Positions 1-8,660 of a stretch of 22,500 nucleotides of DNA are shown here, one piece after another. The stretch is taken from contig NW_026729255.1 in the NCBI RefSeq assembly GCF_030272615.1, positions 87,501-110,000 of the forward strand, read 5' to 3'. How positions within the stretch are numbered: the stretch's first letter is position 1; the number at the start of each line of letters is the position of its first letter. The position numbers and the translations under genes were made by a program. The DNA is from Cryptomeria japonica (Eukaryota > Streptophyta > Pinopsida > Cupressales > Cupressaceae). The notes under the pieces are model-generated. The model saw only the letters and a list, made by a program, of their open reading frames with translations. It was not told the DNA's origin and did no database searches.

Positions 1-3000
1 CGCGACGCGTCCGACAAAGAGAACGTTCCAAGGCGGCAGAGGAGGTTACCAGCCGAAGGATGCAGTAGCAATAACAGGTATAGTTCCGCGGCGGCCGAGA
101 AGACTCACCGCATAGGAATCGGGATGCGAGGCGAGGGATGCGGCGGGAAGGCCCCGACGGCTAAACGGAAGAGGCTGCAGGGCCGCCTCGGAATGGTCCA
201 AGCATCGGATGCGATTGGGACGACTACCAGTGCCAACCCCTTATCCCGCGATGCGTCCGATACACAGATAGTTCCAAGGCGGCCGAGGAGCCTCACCGCA
301 TATCAATCGGGGTGCGAGGCGAGGGATGGGGCGGGAAGGCCCCAACGGCTAGACGGAAGAGGCTTCAGGGCCACCTCGGAATGGTCCAAGCATCGGACGC
401 GCTTGGGGCGACTGCCAGTGCCAACCCCTTATCCCGCGATGCGTCCGATACACAGATGGTTCCAAGGCGGCCGAGGAGCCTCACCGCATAGCAATCGGGG
501 GTGCGAGGCGAGGGATGGGGCGGGAAGGCCCCAACGGCTAGACGGAAGAGGCTTCAGGGCCGCCTAGGAATGGTCCAAGCATCGGACACGCTTGGGGCGA
601 CTACCAGTGACAGCCCCCTATCCCGCGATGCGTCCGATACGAAGATGGTTCCAAGGCGGCCGAGGAGCCTCACCGCATAGCAATCGGGGTGCGAGGTGGG
701 GGATGCGGCGAGATGGCCCCAACGGCTAGACGGAAGAGGCCACAGGGCCGCGTCGGAATAGTCCAAGCATCGGACGCGCTTGGGGCGACTACCAGTGACA
801 ACCCCTTATCCCGCGATGCGTCCGATACGAAGATAGTTCCAAGGCGGCCGAGGAGCCTCACCGCATAGCAATCGGGGTGCGAGGTGGGGGATGCGGCGAG
901 ATGGCCCCAACGGCTAGACGGAAGAGGCTGCAGGGCCGCCTCGGAATAGTCCAAGCATCGGACGCGCTTGGGGCCACTACCAGTGACAACCCCTTATCCC
1001 GCGATGCGTCCGATACGAAGATAGTTCCAAGGCGGCCGAAGAGCCTCACCGCATAGCAATCGGGGTGCGAGGTGGGGGATGCGGCGAGATGGCCCCAACG
1101 GCTAGACGGAAGAGGCCACAGGGCCGCCTCGGAATAGTCCAAGCATCGGACGCGCTTGGGGCGACTACCAGTGACAACCCCTTATCCCGCGATGCGTCCG
1201 ATACGAAGATAGTTCCCAGGCGGCCGAGGAGCCTCACCGCATAGCAATCGGGGTGCGAGGCGAGGGATGCGGCGAGATGGCCCCAAAGGCTAGACGGAAG
1301 AGGCTGCAGGGCTGCCTCGGAATAGTCCAAGCATCGGACGCGCTTGGGGCGACTACCACTGCCAACCCCTTATCCCGCGATGCGTCCGATACACAGATAG
1401 TTCCGAGGCGGCCGAGGAGGTGGGGGATGCAGCGAGATGGCCCCAACGGCTAGACGGAAGAGGCTGCAGGGCCGCCTCGGAATAGTCCAAGCATCGGACG
1501 CGCTTGGGGCGACTACCAGTGACAACCCCTTATCCCGCGATGCGTCCGATACACAGATAGTTCCGAGGCGGCCAAGGAGCCTCATCGCATAGCAATCGTG
1601 GTGCGAGGTGGGGGATGCGGCGAGATGGCCCCAACGGCTAGACGGAAGAGGCTGCAGGGCCGCCTCGGAATGGTCCAAGCATCGGATGCGCTTGGGGCGA
1701 CTACCACTGCCAACCCCTTATCCCGCGATGCGTCCGATACACAGATAGTTCCAAGGCGGCCGAGGAGCCTCACAGCATAGCAATCAGGGTGCGAGGCGAG
1801 GGATGCGGCGAGAAAGCCCCAACGGCTAGAGGGAAGAGGCTTCAGGTCCGCCTCGGAATGGTCCAAGCATCGGACGCGCTTGGGGCGACTACCAGTGACA
1901 ACCCCTTATCCCGCGACGCGTCCGATACACAGATAGTTCCAAGGCGGCCGAGGAGCCTCACCGCATAGCAATCGGGGTGCGAGGCGAGGGATGCGGCGAG
2001 AAGGACCCAACGGCTACACGGAAGAGGCTTCGGGGCCGCCTCGGAATGGTCCAAGCATCGGACGCGCTTGGGGCGACTACCAGTGACAACCCCTTATCCC
2101 GCGACGCGTCCGATACACAGATAGTTCCAAGGCGGCCGAGGAGCCTCACCGCATAGCAATCGGGGTGCGAGGCGAGGGATGCGGCGAGAAGGACCCAACG
2201 GCTAGACGGAAGAGGCTTCGGGGCCGCCTCGGAATGGTCCAAGCATCGGACGCGCTTGGGGCGACTACCAGTGACAACCCCTTATCCCGCGACGCGTCCG
2301 ATACACAGATAGTTCCAAGGCGGCCGAGGAGCCTCACCGCATAGCAATCGGGGTGCGAGGCGAGGGATGCGGCGAGAAGGACCCAACGGCTAGACGGAAG
2401 AGGCTTCGGGTCCGCCTCGGAATGGTCCAAGCATCGGACGCGCTTGGGGCGACTACCAGTGACAACCCCTTATCCCGCGACGCGTCCGATACACAGATAG
2501 TTCCAAGGCGGCCGAGGAGCCTCACCGCATAGCAATCGGGGTGCGAGGCGAGGGATGCGGCGAGAAGGACCCAACGGCTAGACGGAAGAGGCTTCGGGTC
2601 CGCCTCGGAATGGTCCAAGCATCGGACGCGCTTGGGGCGACTACCAGTGACAACCCCTTATCCCGCGACGCGTCCGATACACAGATAGTTCCAAGGCGGC
2701 CGAGGAGCCTCACCGCATAGCAATCGGGGTGCGAGGCGAGGGATGCGGCGAGAAGGACCCAACGGCTAGACGGAAGAGGCTTCGGGTCCGCCTCGGAATG
2801 GTCCAAGCATCGGACGCGCTTGGGGCGACTACCAGTGACAACCCCTTATCCCGCGACGCGTCCGATACACAGATAGTTCCGAGGCGGCCGAGGAGCCTCA
2901 CCGCATAGCAATCGGGGGGGTGCGAGGCGAAGGATGCGGCGAGGGAAGGACCCAACGGCTAGACGGAAGAGGCTTCGGGTCCGCCTCGGAATGGTCCAAG

Positions 3001-4068
3001 CATCGGACGCGCTTGGGGCGACTACCAGTGACAACCCCTTTATCCCGCGACGCGTCCGATACACAGATAGTTCCAAGGCGGTCCGAGGAGCCTCACCGCA
3101 TAGCAATCGGGTGCGAGGCGAGCGAGATGCGGAGAGAGAAAGACCCAACGGCTAGACGGAAGAGGCTTCAGGGCCGCCTCGGAATGGTCCAAGCATCGAA
3201 CGCGCTTGGGGCGACTACCAGTGACAACCCCTTATCCCGCGACGCGTCCGATACACAGATAGTTCCGAGGCGGCCGAGGAGCCTCACCGCATAGCAATCG
3301 GGGGTGCGAGGCGGAGGGATGCGGCGGAGAAGGACCCAACGGCTAGACGGAAGAGGCTTCAGGGCCGCCTCGGAATGGTCCAAGCATCGGACGCGCTTGG
3401 GGCGACTACCAGTGACAACCCCTTATCCCGCGACGCGTCCGATACACAGATAGTTCCGAGGCGGCCGAGGAGCCTCACCGCATAGCAATCGGGGTGCGAG
3501 GCGAGGGATGCGGCGAGAAGGACCCAACGGCTAGACGGAAGAGGCTTCAGGGCCGCCTCGGAATGGTCCAAGCATCGGACGCGCTTGGGGCGACTACCAA
3601 TGACAACCCCTTATCCCGCGACGCGTCCGATACACAGATAGTTCCGAGGCGGCCGAGGAGCCTCACCGCATAGCAATCGGGGTGCGAGGCGAGGGTATGC
3701 GGCGAGAAGGACCCAACGGCTAGACGGAAGAGGCTTCAGGGCCGCCTCGGAATGGTCCAAGCATCGGACGCGCTTGGGGCGACTACCAGTGACAACCCCT
3801 TATCCCGCGACGCGTCCGATACACAGATAGTTCCGAGGCGGCCGAGGAGCCTCACCGCATAGCAATCGGGGTGCGAGGCGAGGGATGCGGCGAGAAGGAC
3901 CCAACGGCTAGACGGAAGAGGCTTCAGGGCCGCCTCGGAATGGTCCAAGCATCGGACGCGCTTGGGGCGACTACCGTTGCCAACCCCTTATCCCGCGATG
4001 CGTCTGATACACAGATAGTTCCGAGGCGGCCGAGGAGCCTCACCGCATAGCAATCGGGTTGCGAGGCA
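1..4068. repeat. Tandem array of a 188-bp monomer (about 21 copies)
   Basis: A GC-rich monomer is repeated head to tail, with recognisable parts CATCGGACGCGCTTGGGG, CAACCCCTTATCCCGCGA and CTCACCGCATAGCAATCGGG. The window starts inside the array, so its left end is unknown. Spacing measured on the ACGCGT hexamer is exactly 188 bp from 1916 to 2856 (1916, 2104, 2292, 2480, 2668, 2856). It then becomes 194, 192, 191, 188 and 189 bp up to 3810. One monomer near 1411 lacks 28 bp. Monomers before about 1750 and the last one (3998) carry ATGCGT in place of ACGCGT, the change expected from decay of a methylated CpG. Monomers at about 1840-2900 are almost identical, as expected for a homogenised array core. 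No gene is supported. The likely role is a satellite or spacer subrepeat, and its homology to the promoter units at 4069-5440 suggests rDNA spacer subrepeats. Confidence 0.95.
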
Positions 4069-4306
4069 GATTATTGGGAAGGGAACCCCCTGGGATGCGG
4101 CTCAAGCAGTGCCCAAAGGGACTGGAATGCGGAATCACATCGAGAGACCCAAATGCTATACGAGGGCTCAAATCGAATTATCGATTTGGCCACGACATGG
4201 ACGCATCGGAACGACTACCTTTGCCGAACCACTCGCAATTGCATCCATACCGAAACCAATAGACATTTCCGTTAGAGCCCTCGCATAGCATTCGGGAATC
4301 TCGCAT

Positions 4307-4394
4307 GCCCCTCTAAATCGACCAATGCTGGCGCTCAATGAAAATCCGAGCGCTACCACCGTTCGAGCGCCAGCATTGGTCGAGTTAGAGGGGC
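4307..4394 (+). promoter_or_regulatory. Near-perfect 30-bp inverted repeat upstream of the first TATATAAG block
   Basis: The left arm is 4307-4336 and the right arm 4365-4394, separated by a 28-nt loop. The arms match at 29 of 30 positions (GCCCCTCTAA...GGCGCTC against its reverse complement). The right arm ends 32 bp before TATATAAG at 4427. It could form a DNA cruciform, bind a dimeric factor, or fold in a transcript. The function is unknown. Confidence 0.85.
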
Positions 4395-4420
4395 ACGGGG
4401 GAGAATGCTCCAGTCAACAC

Positions 4421-4451
4421 CTCCCCTATATAAGTTATTTGTCCGATTCTC
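4421..4451 (+). promoter_or_regulatory. TATATAAG promoter-like block 1
   Basis: The block reads CTCCCC, then TATATAAG at 4427-4434, then TTATTTGTCCGATTCTC. TATATAAG matches the first eight bases of the dicot RNA polymerase I initiation consensus (TATATAAGGGGG type), but the following G run is missing. An ordinary TATA box is therefore also possible. It belongs to the first 450-bp unit. Confidence 0.6.
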
Positions 4452-4792
4452 GCACAACCGTAGTCTGCCTCGTCGAATCAAACAACGGTCCCAGATTCCG
4501 ACTTCCGTTCCGTAGAGACCCAAAAGCTAGATGGAGGCTCGCAAGAAAGAGAGTCGGCGCATAGCAATCGGGTTTCTCGAACGTTTAGGGACCGAGCTCA
4601 CTTGCGGATAGGGCAAAATCCGCCAAGCAACCCAAAAGCTAGACGGGGGCTCGAATCGAATCGCCTAGGCGGCCACAACAACGACGTGTTGGATCGACTA
4701 CCAGTGCCAAACCATTCAGCAAGACTAGTCTGTGTCGAGGCCGGATAGAGATTCTCAGAGAGCGCCCGCATAGCATTTAGGAGACCTGCCGC

Positions 4793-4885
4793 GTCCCTCA
4801 CACTCGACAAATGGTGGTGCACGTTTATAAATCCGAGCGATCCCAACCCTTTCAAGCACCAACATCGGTCGAGATAGAGGGGCAC
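4793..4885 (+). promoter_or_regulatory. Second copy of the upstream inverted repeat (degenerate)
   Basis: Arms at 4793-4820 and 4856-4885 pair at about 22 of 28 aligned positions, with a 2-nt gap. The outer GTGCCCCTC-like and inner TGGTGC parts are retained. The right arm ends 31 bp before the TATATAAG block at 4917, almost the same spacing as in the first unit. Confidence 0.7.
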
Positions 4886-4910
4886 GGAGGGGGCTGCGTG
4901 AGACAACACA

Positions 4911-4941
4911 GTCCCCTATATAAGTTATTTGTCCGATTCTC
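4911..4941 (+). promoter_or_regulatory. TATATAAG promoter-like block 2
   Basis: TATATAAG lies at 4917-4924, with GTCCCC before and TTATTTGTCCGATTCTC after. The block is kept although the sequence on both sides differs strongly from unit 1. Confidence 0.6.
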
Positions 4942-5231
4942 ACACATCCGAAGAATGGTCATCAAATCGGACAACAGCCCAAACTTCCGACTTCCGTCCC
5001 AGAAAGCCCAAGAGCTATCTAAAACGTTCATGGCCGGAACTCGATCGCGGCTATACCAGTCCGCCAAGCAACCCAAAAGCTAGACTGGAGCTCTAGTCGA
5101 ATCACCTCTGTGGCCATTGCAAGGACGTGTTGGAGCGACTACCATTGCCGAACCATTCCGCAGGTCGAGTCCATACCAAGGCCGCATAGAGATTCACGAT
5201 GAGCTCCTGCATAGCAATCAGGAGACTTGCC

Positions 5232-5325
5232 GTGTCCATCACAATCGATAAATCCTGGTGCAAGATTTTTGCATCCGAGCGCTCCAACCAGTCGAGCACC
5301 AGCATCAATCGACATAAACGGGCAC
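5232..5325 (+). promoter_or_regulatory. Third copy of the upstream inverted repeat (degenerate)
   Basis: Arms at 5232-5261 and 5296-5325 pair at about 20 of 30 positions, with both ends (GTG and CTGGTGC against their complements) kept. The right arm ends 32 bp before TATATAAG at 5358. The fixed distance in all three units argues that the inverted repeat and the TATA block form one composite element. Confidence 0.6.
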
Positions 5326-5351
5326 GGGGGGAGGATGCTCGAGAACACTAC

Positions 5352-5382
5352 CTCCCCTATATAAGTTATTTGTCCGATTCTC
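5352..5382 (+). promoter_or_regulatory. TATATAAG promoter-like block 3
   Basis: TATATAAG lies at 5358-5365, preceded by CTCCCC and followed by TTATTTGTCCGATTCTC. It is the last of the three blocks that have an inverted repeat upstream. Confidence 0.6.
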
Positions 5383-5440
5383 AAGCAGCCGAAGTCTGGT
5401 CATCGAATCGGGTCAAAGACCACAACTTCCGACTTTACCC

Positions 5441-5810
5441 ACAATGCAAGTCATCGAATCGAACATCGGCCCCCGAGTCGGACTCCATGCGTATGTCAGG
5501 TCATCGGACCCAAATTCCGCCTTCCTGCGCATGGCGGGCCATCAATATCAACTCGGTCATCGGACCCAAACTCCGCCTTTTTGCGTATGGCACGCCTTCA
5601 AATCGGTCATCGGACCCAAATTCCGCCTTCCTGTGCATGGCGGGCCATCAACATCAACTCGGTCATCGGACCCAAATTCCGCCTTTCTGCGCATGGCACG
5701 CCATCAACTCGGTCATCGGACCCAAATTCCGCCTTCCTGCGCATGGCAGGTCATCGGACACAAATTCAGACCTCGCCAATATGCCTACGTATCGAATCGG
5801 TCATCGGACC
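5441..5810. repeat. Short irregular tandem repeats built on CATCGGACCCAAATTCCG
   Basis: The motif CATCGGAC recurs at 5512, 5558, 5608, 5664, 5714, 5752 and 5802, so spacings are 46, 50, 56, 50, 38 and 50 bp. Units also share CCTTCCTGCGCATGGC. The same motif continues inside the 311-bp repeats downstream (for example around 6063, 6114, 6374 and 6421). Overlapping open frames in this stretch are a by-product of the repeats. Confidence 0.8.
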
Positions 5811-5896
5811 CAACTTCCGACTTCATCCATACTGTAGGGTCTTTGAGGTTGGCGCGGTGCGCTCAACCCAGGGAGTCGACCCATCGAAGCATACAC

Positions 5897-5927
5897 CTCC
5901 CCTATATAAGCTATTTGTCCGATTCCC
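5897..5927 (+). promoter_or_regulatory. TATATAAG promoter-like block 4
   Basis: TATATAAG lies at 5903-5910 with CTCCCC before and CTATTTGTCCGATTCCC after. Blocks 4 to 13 carry CTATTTG where blocks 1-3 carry TTATTTG. It is the first block of the 311-bp repeats. Confidence 0.6.
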
Positions 5928-6207
5928 ACACCTGTGTAGTTTGCACCTCTGACCAGGACATCGACCCCAACTTCCGAACTCGACTGCAACGACGGCACCA
6001 GCGCCTTGGTGCGCACCTTGCGACGCACAGTCCCAACATTCGCCTTCCTGCACATGGCAGGTCATCGGACCCAAATTCCGACCTCGCGAGTATGCCTACA
6101 TATCGAATCGGTCATCGGACCCAACTTCCGACTTCATCCATACCGTAGGGTCTTTGAGGTTGGCGCGGTGCGCTCAACCCGGGGAGTCGACCCAACGAAG
6201 CATACAC

Positions 6208-6238
6208 CTCCCCTATATAAGCTATTTGTCCGATTCCC
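6208..6238 (+). promoter_or_regulatory. TATATAAG promoter-like block 5
   Basis: TATATAAG lies at 6214-6221, identical in context to block 4 and 311 bp downstream of it. Confidence 0.6.
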
Positions 6239-6518
6239 ACACCTGTGTAGTTTGCACCTCCGATCAAGACATCGACCCCAACTTCCGAACTCGCCTCCAA
6301 CGACCGAACCAGCGCCTTGGTGCGCACCTTGCAACGCACAGTGCCAACATTCGCCTTCCTGCACGTGGCAGGTCATCGGACCCAAATTCCGACCTCGCGA
6401 GTATGCCTACATATCGAATCGGTCATCGGACCCAACTTCCGACTTCATCCATACCGTAGGGTCTTTGAGGTTGGCGCGGTGCGCTCAACCCGGGGAGTCG
6501 ACCCAACGAAGCATACAC

Positions 6519-6549
6519 CTCCCCTATATAAGCTATTTGTCCGATTCCC
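6519..6549 (+). promoter_or_regulatory. TATATAAG promoter-like block 6
   Basis: TATATAAG lies at 6525-6532 in the third 311-bp unit, with the same flanks as block 5. Confidence 0.6.
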
Positions 6550-6829
6550 ACACCTGTGTAGCTTGCACCTCCGATCAGGACATCGACCCCAACTTCCGAA
6601 CTCGACTAAAAAGACCGCACCAGCGCCTTGGTGTGCACCTTGCAACGCACAGTGTCAACATTCGCCTTCCTGCACATGGCAGGTCATCGGACCCAAATTC
6701 CGACCTCATGAGCATACCTACTAATCGAATCGGTCATCGGACCCAACTTCCGACTTCATCCATACCGTAGGGTCTTTGAGGTTGGCGCGGTGCGCTCAAC
6801 CTGGGGAGTCGACCCATCGAAGCATACAC

Positions 6830-6860
6830 CTCCCCTATATAAGCTATTTGTCCGATTCCG
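6830..6860 (+). promoter_or_regulatory. TATATAAG promoter-like block 7
   Basis: TATATAAG lies at 6836-6843. This is the last 311-bp unit; about 110 bp further on it runs into the 52-bp array, so the next block is 897 bp away. Confidence 0.6.
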
Positions 6861-6946
6861 ACACCTGTGTAGTTTGCACCTCCGCTCAGGACATCGACCC
6901 CAACTTCCGAACTCGCCTGCAACGACCGAACCAGCGCCTTGGTGCG

Positions 6947-7597
6947 CACCAAAAGTGCGCACTTTTGGAGGGCACTTTTCTGCGCTCCAAAGGTGCGCAC
7001 TTTTGGAGGGCACTTTTTGGAGGGCACTTTTCTGCGCTCCAAAGGTGCGCACTTTTGGAGGGCACTTTTTGGAGGGCACTTTTCTGCGCTCCAAAGGTGC
7101 GCACTTTTGGAGGGCACTTTTTGGAGGGCACTTTTCTGCGCTCCAAAGGTGCGCACTTTTGGAGGGCACTTTTTGGAGGGCACTTTTCTGCGCTCCAAAG
7201 GTGCGCACTTTTGGAGGGCACTTTTTGGAGGGCACTTTTCTGCGCTCCAAAGGTGCGCACTTTTGGAGGGCACTTTTTGGAGGGCACTTTTCTGCGCTCC
7301 AAAGGTGCGCACTTTTGGAGGGCACTTTTTGGAGGGCACTTTTCTGCGCTCCAAAGGTGCGCACTTTTGGAGGGCACTTTTTGGAGGGCACTTTTCTGCG
7401 CTCCAAAGGTGCGCACTTTTGGAGGGCACTTTTTGGAGGGCACTTTTCTGCGCTCCAAAGGTGCGCACTTTTGGAGGGCACTTTTTGGAGGGCACTTTTC
7501 TGCGCTCCAAAGGTGCGCACTTTTGGAGGGCACTTTTGTGCACTCCAAAGGTGCGCACTTTTGGAGGGCACTTTTCCTGTGCTCCAAAGGTGCACAC
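6947..7597. repeat. Perfect 52-bp minisatellite with 38/39-bp end units
   Basis: The unit contains GGTGCGCACTTTTGGAGG, GCACTTTTTGGAGGGCAC and TTTTCTGCGCTCCAAA. GGTGCGCAC recurs from 6992 to 7512 at ten intervals of exactly 52 bp with no visible substitution. The first interval (6954-6992) is 38 bp, and the last two are 38 bp (7512-7550) and 39 bp (7550-7589). The 52-bp form equals the 38-bp form plus a 14-bp internal duplication of GGAGGGCACTTTTT. Because 52 is not a multiple of 3 and the unit has no stop in any phase, all six frames stay open for 200-300 codons. These frames are not genes. Confidence 0.95.
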
Positions 7598-7726
7598 CTA
7601 GGTGAGCACCTTCGACCACACCTTGTAGCACACCAAACTCTGACTTTCGACTTCATCCGCAATGCAGGGTCTTTGAGGTTGGCGCAATGCGCACAACCAG
7701 GGGAGTCGACCCATCAAACCCAACAC

Positions 7727-7757
7727 CTCCCCTATATAAGCTATTTGTCTGATTCTC
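7727..7757 (+). promoter_or_regulatory. TATATAAG promoter-like block 8
   Basis: TATATAAG lies at 7733-7740, followed by CTATTTGTCTGATTCTCATA. It is the first block of the 157-bp repeats. Confidence 0.6.
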
Positions 7758-7883
7758 ATACATGCGTAGCCTGCAGGAGCAATTAGGACATCGACCCCAA
7801 CTTTCGGCTTCTAAACGAAAACAAGGTCTTTGAGGTTGGTGTAATGCGAACAACTAGGGGAGTCAACCCATCAAACCCAACAC

Positions 7884-7914
7884 CTCCCCTATATAAGCTA
7901 TTTGTCTGATTCTC
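7884..7914 (+). promoter_or_regulatory. TATATAAG promoter-like block 9
   Basis: TATATAAG lies at 7890-7897, 157 bp after block 8, with the same flanks. Confidence 0.6.
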
Positions 7915-8040
7915 ATACATGTGTAGTCTACAGGAGCAATTAGGACATCGACCCCAACTTTTGACTTCTTAACGAAAACAAGGTCTTTGAGGTTGACGTA
8001 ATGCGCACAACCAGGGGAGTCGACCCATCAAACCCAACAC

Positions 8041-8071
8041 CTCCCCTATATAAGCTATTTGTCCGATTCTC
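8041..8071 (+). promoter_or_regulatory. TATATAAG promoter-like block 10
   Basis: TATATAAG lies at 8047-8054, followed by CTATTTGTCCGATTCTC. Confidence 0.6.
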
Positions 8072-8197
8072 ATACATGTGTAGCCTGCAGGAGCCATTAG
8101 GACATTGACCCCAACTTTTGACTTCTTAACGAAAACAAGGTCTTTGAGGTTGGCGTAATGCGCACAACCAAGGGAGTTGACCCATCAAACCCAACAC

Positions 8198-8228
8198 CTC
8201 CCCTATATAAGCTATTTGTCTGATTCTC
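8198..8228 (+). promoter_or_regulatory. TATATAAG promoter-like block 11
   Basis: TATATAAG lies at 8204-8211, followed by CTATTTGTCTGATTCTC. Confidence 0.6.
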
Positions 8229-8417
8229 ATACATGTGTAGCCTGCAACAACGATTAGGACATCCACCCCAACTTCTGAATTCGTCTGCGTTGACCGCACC
8301 AAAGGTGCACGCCTTGGTGCTCACCAAAATCCGACTTCCGACTTCTTCTGCTATGCGGGGTCTTTGAGGTTGGCGCAGTGCGCACAACCAGGGGAGTCAA
8401 CCCACCGAATGCAACAC

Positions 8418-8448
8418 CTCCCCTATATAAGCTATTTGTCTGATTCTC
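8418..8448 (+). promoter_or_regulatory. TATATAAG promoter-like block 12
   Basis: TATATAAG lies at 8424-8431, after the unit that is 63 bp longer than its neighbours. Confidence 0.6.
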
Positions 8449-8574
8449 ATACATGCGTAGACTGCAGCAATGATTAGGACATCCACCCCAACTTTTGACT
8501 TCTTAAACAAGACAGGGTCTTTGAAGTTGGTGCAGTGCACACAACCAGGGGAGTCGACCCATCAAACGCAACAC

Positions 8575-8606
8575 CTCCCCTATATAAAGCTATTTGTCCG
8601 ATTCTC
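8575..8606 (+). promoter_or_regulatory. TATATAAAG promoter-like block 13 (variant)
   Basis: TATATAAAG lies at 8581-8589 with one extra A, followed by CTATTTGTCCGATTCTC. It is the last block before the GTGC-rich and G-rich regions, and the only one with an altered core. Confidence 0.5.
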
Positions 8607-8660
8607 ATACGTGTAGTCTGCAGCAGCGATTAGGACATCGACCCCAACTTCCGAATTCGT

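Larger units (their letters stand above)
4069..5440 (+). repeat. Three diverged promoter-like repeat units of about 450-490 bp
   Basis: Three units have the same order of parts: a segment resembling the 188-bp monomer (GACCCAAAAGCTAGA..., GGATCGACTACCAGTGCC, CGCATAGCATT), an inverted repeat, and a TATATAAG block (4427, 4917, 5358; spacings 490 and 441 bp). The units are much more diverged from each other than the 188-bp monomers are. Only the TATATAAG block and the architecture of the inverted repeat stay fixed. Small open frames occur here but none resembles a protein family. The most plausible reading is a set of duplicated spacer promoters; no transcription start can be proven from sequence. 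Confidence 0.75.
5811..6946 (+). repeat. 311-bp tandem repeats, each with one TATATAAG block
   Basis: TATATAAG lies at 5903, 6214, 6525 and 6836, spaced exactly 311 bp. Each unit contains GGGTCTTTGAGGTTGGCGCG, GGAGTCGACCCA, the TATATAAG block, CATCGACCCCAACTTCCGAA, a short GCGCCTTGGTGCGCACC palindromic stretch and the CATCGGACCCAAATTCCG motif. Units are close to identical apart from scattered substitutions. The last unit is interrupted by the 52-bp array that starts at its GTGCGCACC stretch. Confidence 0.92.
7640..8660 (+). repeat. 157-bp tandem repeats, each with one TATATAAG block
   Basis: TATATAAG lies at 7733, 7890, 8047, 8204 and 8424, with a TATATAAAG variant at 8581. Spacings are 157, 157, 157, 220 and 157 bp. 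The unit shares GGTCTTTGAGGTTGGCG, GGGGAGTCGACCCATC and the TATATAAG block with the 311-bp repeat, but lacks 154 bp of it. The 220-bp unit keeps an extra 63 bp with GCACCAAAGGTGCACGCC. Substitutions toward A and T are frequent compared with the 311-bp repeats. Confidence 0.92.

Noticed and set aside
105-3948. Repeated minus-strand frames of about 94 codons in the 188-bp array
   Set aside because: The same frame restarts in every monomer and is closed by a stop after about one and a half monomers. The lengths follow the repeat; nothing suggests translation.
6947-7597. CRISPR array
   Set aside because: Units are contiguous with no variable spacers, and the context is a plant-type 5S locus.
6734-7786. 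Six open frames of 220-336 codons over the 52-bp array
   Set aside because: All six phases are open across the same DNA because the 52-bp unit contains no stop in any frame. This is a property of the repeat, not evidence of coding.
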